Positions 32,180 through 43,300 of a stretch of DNA of 64,000 nucleotides are shown here, piece after piece. The translations under genes were made by a program, and so were the position numbers. The notes beneath the pieces are model-generated. The model ran no database searches. It was given only the letters and a program-made list of their open reading frames with translations, and was not told the DNA's origin. Within the stretch, counting starts at the first letter, position 1, and each line of letters opens with the position of its first letter. Origin of the DNA: Ophthalmolycus amberensis (lineage: Eukaryota; Chordata; Actinopteri; Perciformes; Zoarcidae); the NCBI GenBank assembly GCA_024529925.1, contig JAFEUB010001022.1:831001-895000 (forward strand). The letters run 5' to 3'.

Positions 32180-34640
32180 CTGTAGTGAGTATGTTTTACC
32201 CAGCATAACGTCTGGTTCTTATATAAGTAATGAAGGATCCACTATAGTAAACCTGTCTAGATTCTATTGTTTTGCATATCAGAATGTATTCCTGTTGCTC
32301 TGACTCTGTTCATGTTACAACTATGCACAAAAGGTTAATAGTTTTGTTACTGAAGAATGTTACAGTGTGTTTGTACCAAAATGATTGCTTACTGTAAATG
32401 TTTTCTTACTTTTCAGCTTTATTTAGTGAATTGTTATATTTTATTACAAAGCGGTGCATTCACAGTTACAAAAATGCAGTGCCCTCATTCGTGCAGTGAT
32501 ACCTGCACAATGAAACGGTGCAAATGACCCTCTTAAGCTTTTTGTTGTTAAGATTACTACACAGTATATTTTTGCCAAATGTATTATGCTTGTTTTTTTC
32601 TGTAAGGACTGATGGCCAAAGATTAGCAGGTCTTGTTGCATGATTGTGTTGTTAATATAGCCATATCTGGATGTGCAAAGCACCCACAGAACAGTAAATC
32701 AGATAGTTGAATCTGGTGGCATGTAATAATACAACGGATAGCTACAGCTACAGTGTGTTTGAGCGTGAGAGTGAGTCCGTGATTAAAGCGACGTGTGTGT
32801 GTGTGCAGGGTCAGAATAGCCACGGTATGAAGTCCCTCTTAGGTCGTAGCTCAGCTGCTAATCACATCAAAGTGCCTTATATTCATTCCACAGTTGTTGA
32901 ATTCAAATAATGTACAGTAAAGCTTTAGTAGACATATTGAAGCAATGATCCTAGTCAGTTCAGATCAGCTGTTGCTAGATGTATTAGTGCCACATGGCTG
33001 CACAGAGAGAAATGGCAACGGCACAGCATCAAAGAGGAAACAACGTGTTTTATCTGTCAGTATTTTGTAGAAACGTCAAATGGAAAGAACAATATTGAGA
33101 GTGCTTTCCACTCTGCTACTGTATTATTGTCACCATAATACTATATGCTGTAAAATGCATTCACATTTAATCTGATTTATTCCATCATGCAACACACACT
33201 GTGTACTTTATTCACCGGTTTATATCAGCACCGTCACCCAGGAATAAAAGCGTTGATGTGATACGGAAGAGAAGTCCACCCTGCAACATTCAGCATCTAC
33301 AAAAACACAACACAATACATCATCACTCCAGTTTGTCTCTCTCTTTGTCAGTTAAAGGAGGTAACATTCTTAATCTATGATAGTCTATATATTGGAGCGG
33401 ATTTTCCCTTTAAGAAACCACTTGTGTGCTTTTTCCACCCGGGGATGAGACGCAGCTGTGGTCACTGTTTACAACCATGTATGTTCTAGAAAACTCTTAA
33501 GATGTCGACTGTAACCTGTTTTTATTTGTCCCTGCCTTAATATACTGCAAAGCGTTGACAGATGTATGGCTGTAACTGGCTGCTGATATGACATGAATTG
33601 CATGATTCAATAAACCCTCTGACAAAATTAAATGTGTTACGACTGCCGCTCGTGGTAACTGTTTGCCAGTGGATGCAAATGAGGAGGAACTTGCACTGCT
33701 CTGCATGTTTTTCAAGCTTTTCGCCAGCAGATGGAGACGTTTGCTCAGTATTGTTAGAGACATGAGCACAACATGGCTGCCAGAGAATTAGGAGAGGAGC
33801 CTGAAATGATAAAGAAATGTTGTCAGCGTATAAAATGTATATTAATACAATTAAACAATGCTACTTGGCTTCACGGGAGGTTTAGTAGAGGATGGTGTCT
33901 GGTTAAAAAAAGGCATAGATACTTTTGCCTAAACTTTCAAAGTTGCACTCACTGGTTAGTGAAGATACTGACAGAACCTTAATATAATTCGTGAATAGAA
34001 AGAAAAAGTAAACCTTAAAAGGAAATGGGGCGGGGGGGGGGGGGCTTGTGGCATCATGCTTGACTTTCTAAACCTTGAAATGCATCAGTTGGCAGGAAAT
34101 GGACTTCATTGTTGCCAGGATCACTAGAAAGCATAGAGTCAGACACACTGATGTTTTATAAGGCTGTTCAAATTATGCATAAAGATTAAAATAATATTGC
34201 TGTAAATTGGTTAATGGGAACAAAAAGGACTGGACCTGATCCTGCTTAAGGTCTCTTGACAAGTTGGGAGGAGGCCCCTTGTTTTTCTTCAGCCTGTACA
34301 GACTGAGTGTAATCTCACTTCGTCATCACATGACATGTTTTTAAAGCCTTGGCTTACTGTACACTGTACATTCCTCTGCTGTGACCTGTCAGCTGATTAG
34401 AGGCTTAGTAACAATACATTTCATGTACTGAACTTTCAGTATTGTTAATTCACAAAAGTGTGAAATTTTTGTCTTGTGCATACATTACTTGGTGTCTTAC
34501 AGTATGTATTGCTTCCCACGACCCAAATATTACATATAGGTATTAATTAAACAGTGTCAAACATACTCACTGAACTTATCCTGCGTGTGCTAACCTGTGG
34601 GACTGTGGGCACAAACATAATAAGTGATAAACAAGAAGAA
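32180..34640. other. Intergenic or long 3' UTR between the convergent rassf8 and bhlhe41 genes
   Basis: AT-rich, with no supported coding frame or RNA gene. It includes a 13-base G run at 34032-34044. The two genes meet tail to tail here. Confidence 0.55.
34032..34044. repeat. Poly(G) run, 13 bases
   Basis: G homopolymer just downstream of the bhlhe41 3' UTR. Confidence 0.92.
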
Positions 34641-34649
34641 GCCTGCAGA

Positions 34650-36448
34650 GTTTAGTTTTGATATTTATTTTACAACTCATCAGCAATAATTTATGACAGC
34701 ATATGTGTAAAGCATTAACGAAATGTGCAACAGTTGCTCAGGTAAATCTTTTAAAAAATCCATAGACTTCTACAACATTGACGTAGACATGTATACTTTA
34801 TGGTATATTCACAAAAAAATATTTACAGACACACATGCCACTTTATATAACAGTTGATAACAGATTTGAGGCAAAACCAGCTGAAGTAAACTACAAAAGC
34901 AATGTCATGGATGCAAAATACAATGAAAATCATCTGTTTATTCGGTGACATGTGAAACTTAAAAAAGCTGAATATCAATATACTTTCAGGAATTAATCTC
35001 ATAGAAAACAGGCCAAGATAAAGTTAAAAGTTCCTAAAACTTAAATGATCATAAGTGATGGTCACATGACCACAGCTTCTTTCCCACCTTTGTAAAATAT
35101 TTGAAAAGCAAGATTTTAAATAATGATAGCGTATAACTCAGACTCTTGGATAGTCCGGTGTGTCATGGGGGTGCAGGGTTTTTCAAATCTGATTATGATT
35201 TGAATCGTTTTGCTTTGAAAGAGACAGAAATAAGCAATGTTTTGTCAAATCTGGCAAATGACTTAATGACCACTTTACTGCATGAAATCATCACAAAGCA
35301 TGTTGTTTCGCTCTCTTTTTTTTCTTTTTAAATGAAATCTTTTTTTATTATTATTTCAAGACAACTCAACACAATAAAAAGGTTCTAAGAGAACTACAGT
35401 GATTGACTCTCAAAATTATGAGGTGACTGTTTGGGAGAGTAAGAGCAGAAAAAGTGCACTTTACGTCTGAAAGAGTAAAGATCATCCTACATACAAACTT
35501 TAACAGCTGGTAAAATACAGGTACATTCAATATCAAAGATCTATAAGGTGCTATCCTACAATGTTTCTTGGAGGTACAGGAGGTCACCGCATCTCGGTGC
35601 TGAAATGCCTCATTCAGGGGGCGTACAATATCAGGTCAAGCAGCCCCTTGTAAATGAAGGGTTTCTTCTTTCAATTATTCTGAATGATTTCTGGGATTGC
35701 CGTTTTTTTTTTTTTCCTCACAAGAATAAACAAGTAAATGAAACCAGAGTAAACTCTGTAAATGTGTAAAATGAGTTGAGGGCAACCAGGGATAATACCT
35801 TTCCCATAATTCACCATTTATCATCTTAATTATGTTAAAGTAGCTGTTCTTTGTATGTATTGTTAATGATGGAAATGCCAATCTTTTTGTTATCTTTAGG
35901 AGGGAGAGTCATATGCCTCCCAATCAGACTACCCCATGCAAAGTTGGGGATGAGGTAGCCTACTGTGGGCGTTCCACTTCCGGGGGCACTTCTTTTATAG
36001 CCCCATTTACATGTTCATGAATCAGTCTTCCAGGTAATAATATTTACAGTCAGAGTCAGCAAAGCTCTTAATAACCTTGGCAGAGGGTCAGTTGCAACTT
36101 CATACATCCAAAGAGACACGCTGATTGGGATATTGCGCACTGTTGTAGTACTCAAAGTGTTGGCACCAATGCTGCCACTTCAAAATATTTTATCAAAGAG
36201 GATAAAAAACTAACTACAGCACAACAGCCGTGTATTAATTTCAATCATTGTCGATAATCTTTTAGTTTGACTAATCTAGCATAAGTGCAAAAGGCACACT
36301 CAGTCACAACTGTCCCCTGTTTCGCCAATATATTGTACAAGAGAACCTCTTCTGTGAAACCTCGTTTTACAACTAGCCTAACTTTAAAAAAAAGGAAATA
36401 CATTAACTCCTCAGCAGAATGCACGGAAAGGTAACACAGGCAACGAAA
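34650..36448 (-). other. bhlhe41: bhlhe41 3' UTR (probable)
   Basis: 1.8 kb of AT-rich non-coding sequence after the stop. On the minus strand AATAAA at 34664-34669 is a likely poly(A) signal. AT-rich runs such as 35338-35356 fit an unstable, quickly regulated transcript, which is an inference. Confidence 0.45.
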
Positions 36449-37377
36449 TTAGCCCGTTTGACAAGCAGAAAACTGATCATGAGGACTGTTCTTGCTCTCT
36501 TGGGACGTTTCGGTCACGTCATCCTCCCCGTAGTCACTCGCGGGACTATCCTCGCGCTCCTCCGGCGAACCTAACTCAGCCTCGTGTGACTCGTCGCTGT
36601 CTGGACTATGGAAGTCCTTGGACTGAGAAGAGGCTCCAACTTGCACAGACAAGCCGGGGAAAGCGGCAGCAGCAGCCGCGGCCGCCGCTGCTGACGCGTG
36701 TGCAGGGTACAGCCAGGGGAACGGGGATGCCAGGGCGGCCGCCGCTGGGTACATGTACTTTTCAATGTTGCTTTTGTCGAAAAAAGGCATATAACTCGCC
36801 GCGGCCGAGGGGTTGATGAAGTAGAAAGGCATGCAAATGGGTGTCTGCTGTCCCACACCGGTTATTCCCATCAGAGAGTTCATAAACGCCAGATCGGTGC
36901 CCCCTAACCCGTTCCCAGGCCAGTTCATCTTTGGTTTTTTGGCAGCGCGATCATCTCCAAACTCTTGCTTGATCTTCACTGCCTTGGGTCCCTGCGCCTT
37001 ATTGCGCTCACATTCTTTATCTTTGCCATCGCTCTTTTCAGCTTCGCCCCCGTATCCGCTGTCCGTGTCTGTGTCATTCTCGTTGAGCTCCCCGCCTTGG
37101 GTCCTCTGGATGACCGGGACACAATTAGCTTGGCTGTCGACTTTGTGCCCATCCTGTGCGTCCCCGGCGGGTAGCTGGTGCTGGAGCGGCAGAGCGCCGG
37201 ACTGGAACTGCGCCAGCACCTTGTGAAGGTGGTTGATGAGCTGCGCGCACCTCTGCTCTCGTGCCGTCCAATTCTCAAACTGACTCAGGTACTGCAGGAC
37301 CTCTTTGGCACAGGCCTGGAACCCGGAGTGGAACGCATCCAGATCTGCATGTATGGAAGATTTCATAGACTGGTCCC
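36449..37377 (-). CDS. bhlhe41: bhlhe41 last coding exon (Orange domain to C-terminus)
   Basis: 929 bp after a TTTCGCAG acceptor; the stop is at 36449-36451. It holds the Orange domain, the IKQE motif, the INPSAAASYMPFFDKSNIEK block, the alanine run and an acidic serine-rich tail. CpG-rich over most of its length. The frame stays open upstream into the intron to 37534, but the acceptor and family alignment define the true start. Confidence 0.96.
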
Positions 37378-38274
37378 CTGCGAAACATGCAGTTTCAAGA
37401 TCATTATATTTTAAATTGTAGCACATCACAAGCCAATGACCAGATAAAATGGGCGCGTGACGATGGCACGTTTTAAAATGCTGTTGTGGTATTCTCAAAA
37501 TGCGCATTATCCTCCATATGCGCCTTTGTTCCATGCACGTCCACGTTCTGCTACTGTAAAAACAGACTTTCTCTATTAAGGACTACAAAAAGTTTCGTGT
37601 AAACGTTTCTATAACTTCGGGTTTGTTCAGCTTACCATTCTGCAAAGCAATGATCTTCTCGTGTTGCTGCTCAGTGACAGCAGTCAGTGCGTTTAAATGT
37701 TTCAACGTTAACTCCAGGACAACCGCTTTCTCCAAATGCCCGAGCGTCTGTGGAGAAAAACAAAGGTTCAGTTGGTTTACGACTTGTCATATCTTGTAAA
37801 ACCAGGTTCGGTACGCGCGTAAAACGTTTTGTAGTGCCATGAACTCACCGACAGCTTCAGATGTTCGGGTAGCAAATCCTTTAGCTGGCCAATACATTCG
37901 TTGATTCTGTCTCTCCTCTTCTTCTCTATTAACCGGTGTGGTAACTTGTATGCGTCCTGCTGGCAAAAACAAGTATTTGCATATTCTTATGAGTTTCATG
38001 CACACACAAATGTTGGTTAATTGTTGCCTTAGTATAATAAATCACACGCACCTTCCCACCATCCTCTCGTTTTATTCCTCTTTTGGATTTGCACATGTAG
38101 AGAGAGGGGTAATCCACCCTAAAGTAAAGAGAAAAGTGTCCGGTTATTCACCAGGTTGTCATAACAGTTTATTGGACAGAGTTTGACAGAGTTTGCCAAA
38201 AGCGACACTCACCCCAAGAATTCTGCGTGCTCCATAAACTGTCTGTCCTGTAAATGCGGTATTCTTTCATCCAT
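36449..38274 (-). CDS. bhlhe41: bHLH-Orange transcriptional repressor DEC2/SHARP1
   Basis: E-box-binding repressor acting in the nucleus on the circadian clock and in hypoxia and differentiation. Five coding exons give 425 aa. The start MDERIPHLQDRQFMEH parallels human MDEGIPHLQERQ. The bHLH domain covers about residues 47-107 (KLPHRLIEKKRRDRINECIG). The Orange domain covers about residues 128-165 (DAFHSGFQACAKEVLQYLSQ). Also present are PVIQRTQ, NDTDTDSGYGGEAE, a sumoylation-type motif IKQE and an alanine run of ten (HASAAAAAAAAAAF). The C-terminus is acidic and lacks the long Ala/Pro tail of human DEC2. Synteny with rassf8 and sspn supports bhlhe41 over bhlhe40. It lies head to head with sspn. 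Confidence 0.95.
37636..37747 (-). CDS. bhlhe41: bhlhe41 coding exon 4 (loop and helix 2)
   Basis: 112 bp encoding TLGHLEKAVVLELTLKHLNA onward to EQQHEKIIALQN plus one base; donor GTAAGC. It completes the dimerisation helix. Confidence 0.96.
37849..37956 (-). CDS. bhlhe41: bhlhe41 coding exon 3 (basic region and helix 1)
   Basis: 108 bp, phase 0 at both ends. It encodes DAYKLPHRLIEKKRRDRINE and continues to CIGQLKDLLPEHLKLS. It carries the DNA-contacting basic residues. Confidence 0.96.
38052..38118 (-). CDS. bhlhe41: bhlhe41 coding exon 2 (residues 21-43)
   Basis: 67 bp from a CTTTAG acceptor to a GTGCGT donor. It encodes VDYPSLYMCKSKRGIKREDG and then GK; human has LDYSSLYMCKPKRSMKRDD. Confidence 0.93.
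38213..38274 (-). CDS. bhlhe41: bhlhe41 coding exon 1 (residues 1-21)
   Basis: The ATG (first base 38274) has G at -3 and G at +4. The exon encodes MDERIPHLQDRQFMEHAEFL plus two bases before GTGAGT. Confidence 0.93.
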
Positions 38275-38487
38275 CACTTCTCTGCTGCTCCTGAGCTTCT
38301 TTGGGGAATGGTTGTTATTTCCACGACCCACACACGGACGGCTGAGGGAGATGATGCACAGTGCGTGTCTTCCAGTGGAGCTGCACGTTAGACTGATGTC
38401 TATAGTTCCCTGAGCTGCCACTTTGCAAAGCCGTCGGTGCTGTGGTTAGAGCGCACGCGCGCCTCCGGTAGGGAACAGCTTCCGACT

Positions 38488-38493
38488 CACGTG
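38488..38493. promoter_or_regulatory. Canonical E-box CACGTG upstream of bhlhe41
   Basis: CACGTG about 215 bp upstream of the bhlhe41 ATG. Known DEC genes are activated by CLOCK:BMAL1 and repress themselves through such sites; activity here is inferred. Confidence 0.5.
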
Positions 38494-39164
38494 TAGGCTG
38501 CACCAGCACAAAGTCCGGTAATTAGACCCCCTCTGTGTTAGAGCAGCTATCGCTGCTTTTCCTTTAGCGATTTAGTCTTAATACTTTTGGCCTGGGTGCT
38601 AAAACGTGATTCATGTGCTAAATGTAGAAGGGGAAATAGCGCACAGGCGCGAGGAGGGACAAACAAAGCCACAAAATCATCAGTTCACTAACGGTAGTGT
38701 TGATATATAAACCTCGAGCTTGTCTTATTGAGAGTACAGGCGTTTAAGTGACTGAATAGGCTGTAAAGTCCAATGTGATCGACAATTAGACAGCAATCCT
38801 GAAACTATTTAGCACACATTCACACTTTAGAGGTCCCAAATGCTTCTCCGTCATTTAAACACAAAAAACGTTGTATTTTTCTCCTGTTGTTTATTATAAA
38901 AACAACACTTCAACAGGGGAATTCCTGATCTCACCATAACAGAATACAATGCATGCTAGTATACACTGATAACATAGAGGTTAATTTGAAGTAAATACAG
39001 TCAGGGCGTAAACAAATACTCGAAATGTGCGCGTGCACACGCCGTGCGCGTCCGTCACTCCATGTCGTTGCCCGGAGCAGGGCAAGGTAACCTATTCATA
39101 CATCTCCAGCCTTTCAAAGCTGCGTTGTCAGTAACCATGGCACCGACCCAACTGTGTGCTCAAA

Positions 39165-39170
39165 CACGTG
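39165..39170. promoter_or_regulatory. Canonical E-box CACGTG between bhlhe41 and sspn
   Basis: Second perfect CACGTG in the shared upstream region, about 0.9 kb from the bhlhe41 ATG and 0.9 kb from the sspn ATG. Confidence 0.35.
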
Positions 39171-39602
39171 CGTCGAGGTTCTTTATTAATCTCAGCATGG
39201 GTGCTGCTCTCCCACCTTCATCTGAGTGTCTTTGTAGAATAATACAATAAAGATCGGGGTGATCATTTCTAAATGAGGTTTTGTGACTTTGACTTTTTGA
39301 TTTGTCTGATCTCATACATTTTCAAAGAATCCTGAAATATCTCAAATATAATTCAAAGTCACTCAATTTGTGTTGTTATTGCTATATTCACTAGTGATAA
39401 AAGTAAGCACGGTTCAGAACCTTCCATCACAAATGTCGTTTTACAAATTATAAAAGTTGAATAAATGACTCCAGGAAGGTAATCTGATTGTCTGTGACAC
39501 CTGTTCCCCTCTTGAGAACATGTGAGTGCTCAAAAACACTCAAATCTGAGCCCCCCTAATGCCCTCACATGCCTTTTGATTACATTACTTCTTCCTGTAA
39601 GT

Positions 39603-39608
39603 CACGTG
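39603..39608. promoter_or_regulatory. Canonical E-box CACGTG, sspn-proximal
   Basis: Third perfect site, within GTCACGTGAC, a 10-bp palindrome typical of USF/TFE-type and clock sites. It lies 0.5 kb upstream of the sspn ATG. Confidence 0.4.
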
Positions 39609-40104
39609 ACTCTTTCTGGCTGGCAGCATATGGCACTCTTGTGTAACACTGCTGACAAAGAATGATCCAATCACTTCGGCTCTCAAATGAAGTGTGACCT
39701 CCTCTGCGCTGGCTTTTCATTAACTCATACCTGCTGATTTGCCTCTGTATTCTCCCTTTCCTGCCTTTAATGTAAGTACAAGTGAAATCCTCTCACAGTC
39801 GTATGTTGGAATCCCCCTTTGTGACTTCCTGTCCCCCTTCCCTCCTCTTCCTTTCCTCCACAGTATGCTGCCTGCTCTATATGTGGCACTGGAATCCAGT
39901 CCAAATGTTTTCCATATTAGTTCAGAGCCTTCTCTGTTTCCAAATAGCAGCTAGGCTGGGCTATGGTGAGAGGAGGCCTTGGCAGGGAGGGGAAGGGTAG
40001 GAGAGAGAGAGAGAGACCGCAGGCAGGCTCATCCACCCCAAAACACTGCAACAGCAAAAGTCGAGAGTACAGAAAGGGAAAAGAGTGTAAAGTAAAGTGG
40101 AGAA

Positions 40105-40332
40105 ATGGGGCAGGGGCAGAAAGGTTCCTCAGACAAGAAGGAGGGCAAGAAGAAGAGAGATGAAAGCCCAGCGCCAGAGGACGGACACAAATGCAGAGTC
40201 TGTCGCTTCCCTCTGCTCATCGCCCTGCTCCAGCTGCTGTTGGGGGTGGCCGTCATGGTTGTGGCCTTCCTTATGTTGGCCATCAGCCCCTCACTCCTGA
40301 CCAGGGAGACGCCACACTGGGCTGGAATCATT
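40105..40332 (+). CDS. sspn: sspn coding exon 1 (residues 1-76)
   Basis: Encodes the lysine-rich cytosolic N-terminus, the first membrane segment and ETPHWAGII, then a GTAAGC donor. Phase 0. Confidence 0.94.
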
Positions 40333-43300
40333 GTAAGCTCCATCCTTACGCTCTAACATCAGCCACTATACATTCACATGTTTGCATGGACCCTGATACT
40401 TCTGCATGACCCTCCATATTCCTCAATGTGTTGTCCAATCTTCACCACACTGCATGTCAACACTGGCCCTTACCACTTGCAGCCAGACTGTTTTAGACTG
40501 TAGGCATGGGAAATCACTGGTATTGTCATGTTCTAATAAGTCTCCATCTGTCACATTCACCTGGATGGATACGCCTCAATCTACAATCCGTCTCAGTCAC
40601 AATTGCCTGCTTGCACCTTCTGTTGTTTTTCTTTTATGTCCAACAAATGCTGAACATCTGGCCTGATGAGACAAACCAGCAAATCCCTGCATGTCATATT
40701 GTGAAATGTGATGTTCATTCTGTACTTTCTCACACCTCATCACCTCAAAATGTAAAATATTTGCGTGTGAATATTGTATGGAAGTTGCAGTTTAATTTGA
40801 TACATTTAAAGTAATGATTTAAAAGATTCTAATTGAACTCCTTCGACATATCGAAGAACAATATTAGACACAAATCGTCAGTCTACAGTAAAATGTTTGA
40901 TGTCGCTGGAAATTGGAAATTCCGAGCCTAAACGCATCTTGACGCTATTAGCTATGAAGTCTTTCGACTTTGTTGTCCCCATGGGTACATTTCTATCCAC
41001 AGCAATGTCCACATCAGACGAGATATACAATAGTGCAGCTGTACCAACATACAATGACAGACACCAGTACAGGTCTGGTTGTGCATGTGAGTTTGGCCCA
41101 GTTAGTAAGAGATGTCAAACTAATAATTGTATGTTCTTGCCAAAATATCTCACCAAGGCATATGTTATTTTCGCCAAAAACAGCAGATTTCAGTTACTTC
41201 CAGTTCAACAGTACAGCCTGGGCTGCCAGGAAGTCGCAGTGAGCCTCAGCCTTAGGGTGGAGTCAGCAGCCATTTTAGTCAAGTTTGACCGACTTGCACT
41301 GGTAATAGTTATGTTTGTGGACACGTGTAACCAGTAAACATGGCCAAAACACGGAGACAGCCTCAGTATATCTACATAAATGATATTATAAAGGTTGTAT
41401 TTACAGTCACAGTTGTAGCACTAAGTAGGAGAAGCCATTCAGATCATTCAGAGCATCATTATCTTCGGGATTTTGGTTTTAATGATGATAGGCCTTTGCC
41501 TTTGGAATTTTATTAAAGCCTATACAGGCAAGGATAAAAAATGTTATTGCATCTCTTTTTGCTCTTGAATGGTAATATAAATAAGTTTACTTACAATGGA
41601 TTATATATATATATTCCTTTGCTTAATACCTTAAAAAGGAGACCAGCCATATGCAGCCTTATGGTTAAAGAGGTATTCCTGATTCATGTTATTTTTATTC
41701 ATTTTTCCGAGGACTAGGGCTTAAGAGGTTGTCTGTTAAGTCATTATCTATCACTGAATGAGGTGACACAATGGTGATTAAACCTACGGCCCACTGCCAT
41801 CGCATTTGTAGTATTACTTTGATTGATAAATAGAACTACAGGTAAGAGGAAAAATATGAATTTTTGATTTTGGGTTGAAGTGCCATTAAATGAATTATTG
41901 AGGAGTAAGAGTGAAATCAGCTGAACTGTCAGCTGAAGTGTTAGAGAAGAGGTAAGCTCAAAGTAACTGAAATGTTAGTGGACATGTACGCACTGAAAGC
42001 AGTTGAAGCGAAAAATAAGATTTTCATTTTGGAGAGATGAATGTTTGGATGCCTGTAACCTATAAACAATGAAAGCGATTGAAATGTAGATGGAAATGCT
42101 AGAAAGATGAAGTGTGTTGGTAGATGACATGTGACATGCTAAAAGCAACTAGTGTCAGTTCAAGTAAGTTAATTGATAGTGTTAAATGGTTCTTTGCTGT
42201 TTTAATTGTGAACAATGATTAACTGTCTCTGTGAAATGTTTAATATCAAACAAGAAGAGCGTACATTTTACCTATCATCATAATTTGGAAGACGATTTAA
42301 GGTCACATTTTGGTTATATAAAAAACCGTGTTGGTCCTGTTTGGATCCTGTCCTAGCCTATCTCTGCTCTCGAAAACATCCCTGGACACCAACATCCCGA
42401 GGTAGATCCTCACGAGATTCAGCCAAGTGGAAAACACTGAGGTCATCAAGAACTTTCCAGATAATCCTGAGTGCTTAAAAACCTGAGAAAAACATTTAAA
42501 TAAGATGCTGCATGCCAGTCACAAGACTCCAATTTCACTGAAGAGACAGAGCGTGAGCGTGTCTGTGTGAGAGAGAGGGAGGGAGAGAGAGGGAGGGAGA
42601 GAGAGAGAGAGAGAGAGATAGTAATGTAATCGGATGACTGCTTAGTGCTGAATCATGCAATATTAAGAGACACCCCTGAAAACCTGGCCAGAAAATACTT
42701 TCTAGAACAAGATGCTTGTTTCTATACTGTGGCTTCCATAAATACTGTGCAACATACAGTAGATATATATAATAGCAACAAGGGGCAAGTGCTTGGGGTA
42801 ATTGCATTTTTGTTGATGTTGAAACGAGTATTATGTTGATAATTTCATTGTCCTGATATGAGTGAGTGAATCTAATCAAACTGTTTTCCGATGTGTTGTT
42901 GCAGCTGTGTTTGGTTTCCATCCTGGGCTTCATCCTGCACTGTATCACCTACGTCCCTGACGAGAGAACGTCTGGGCAATTCATTGGCAAGGTGGGTCCA
43001 TGCACCTTATCTTACACATTGTTTGCAGAAGTGAAAGTGTACAAATCAGTTTGTGAATGACAATCCGTCATGCCATGTATGGAGTGAAATCAGGTTCCCC
43101 TATTAGTGCACAATATGTCTCTTTGAATTTAACAAATGGTATATCAAATCTTAGTTACAGTGAAGATATGATGAGATGGGTCAGTGTATTTTCGAGACCT
43201 TTGCAGAGGTGTAATGTTTTACTCACCAAGCTACTGCAATTGTTAGAGGACTTGCTCTTAAGGAGCTGCAGCTGTAAATGGCATCGAGAGAAAGGCATTT

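Larger units (their letters stand above)
38275..40104. other. Shared upstream region of bhlhe41 and sspn
   Basis: A 1.8-kb head-to-head spacer that includes both 5' UTRs. CpG-rich near 38430-38480 and 39020-39060, AT-rich in the middle. A GA-rich stretch at 39990-40015 is probably near or in the sspn 5' UTR. No coding frame is supported. Confidence 0.6.

Noticed and set aside
37378..37534. In-frame extension of the last bhlhe41 exon upstream to an ATG
   Set aside because: Intron sequence that happens to stay open; a CAG acceptor at 37378-37380 with matching phase and family alignment set the exon start at 37377.
40897..41337. 146-codon open frame in sspn intron 1
   Set aside because: No recognisable domain, signal or splice sites; the composition is like the surrounding intron.
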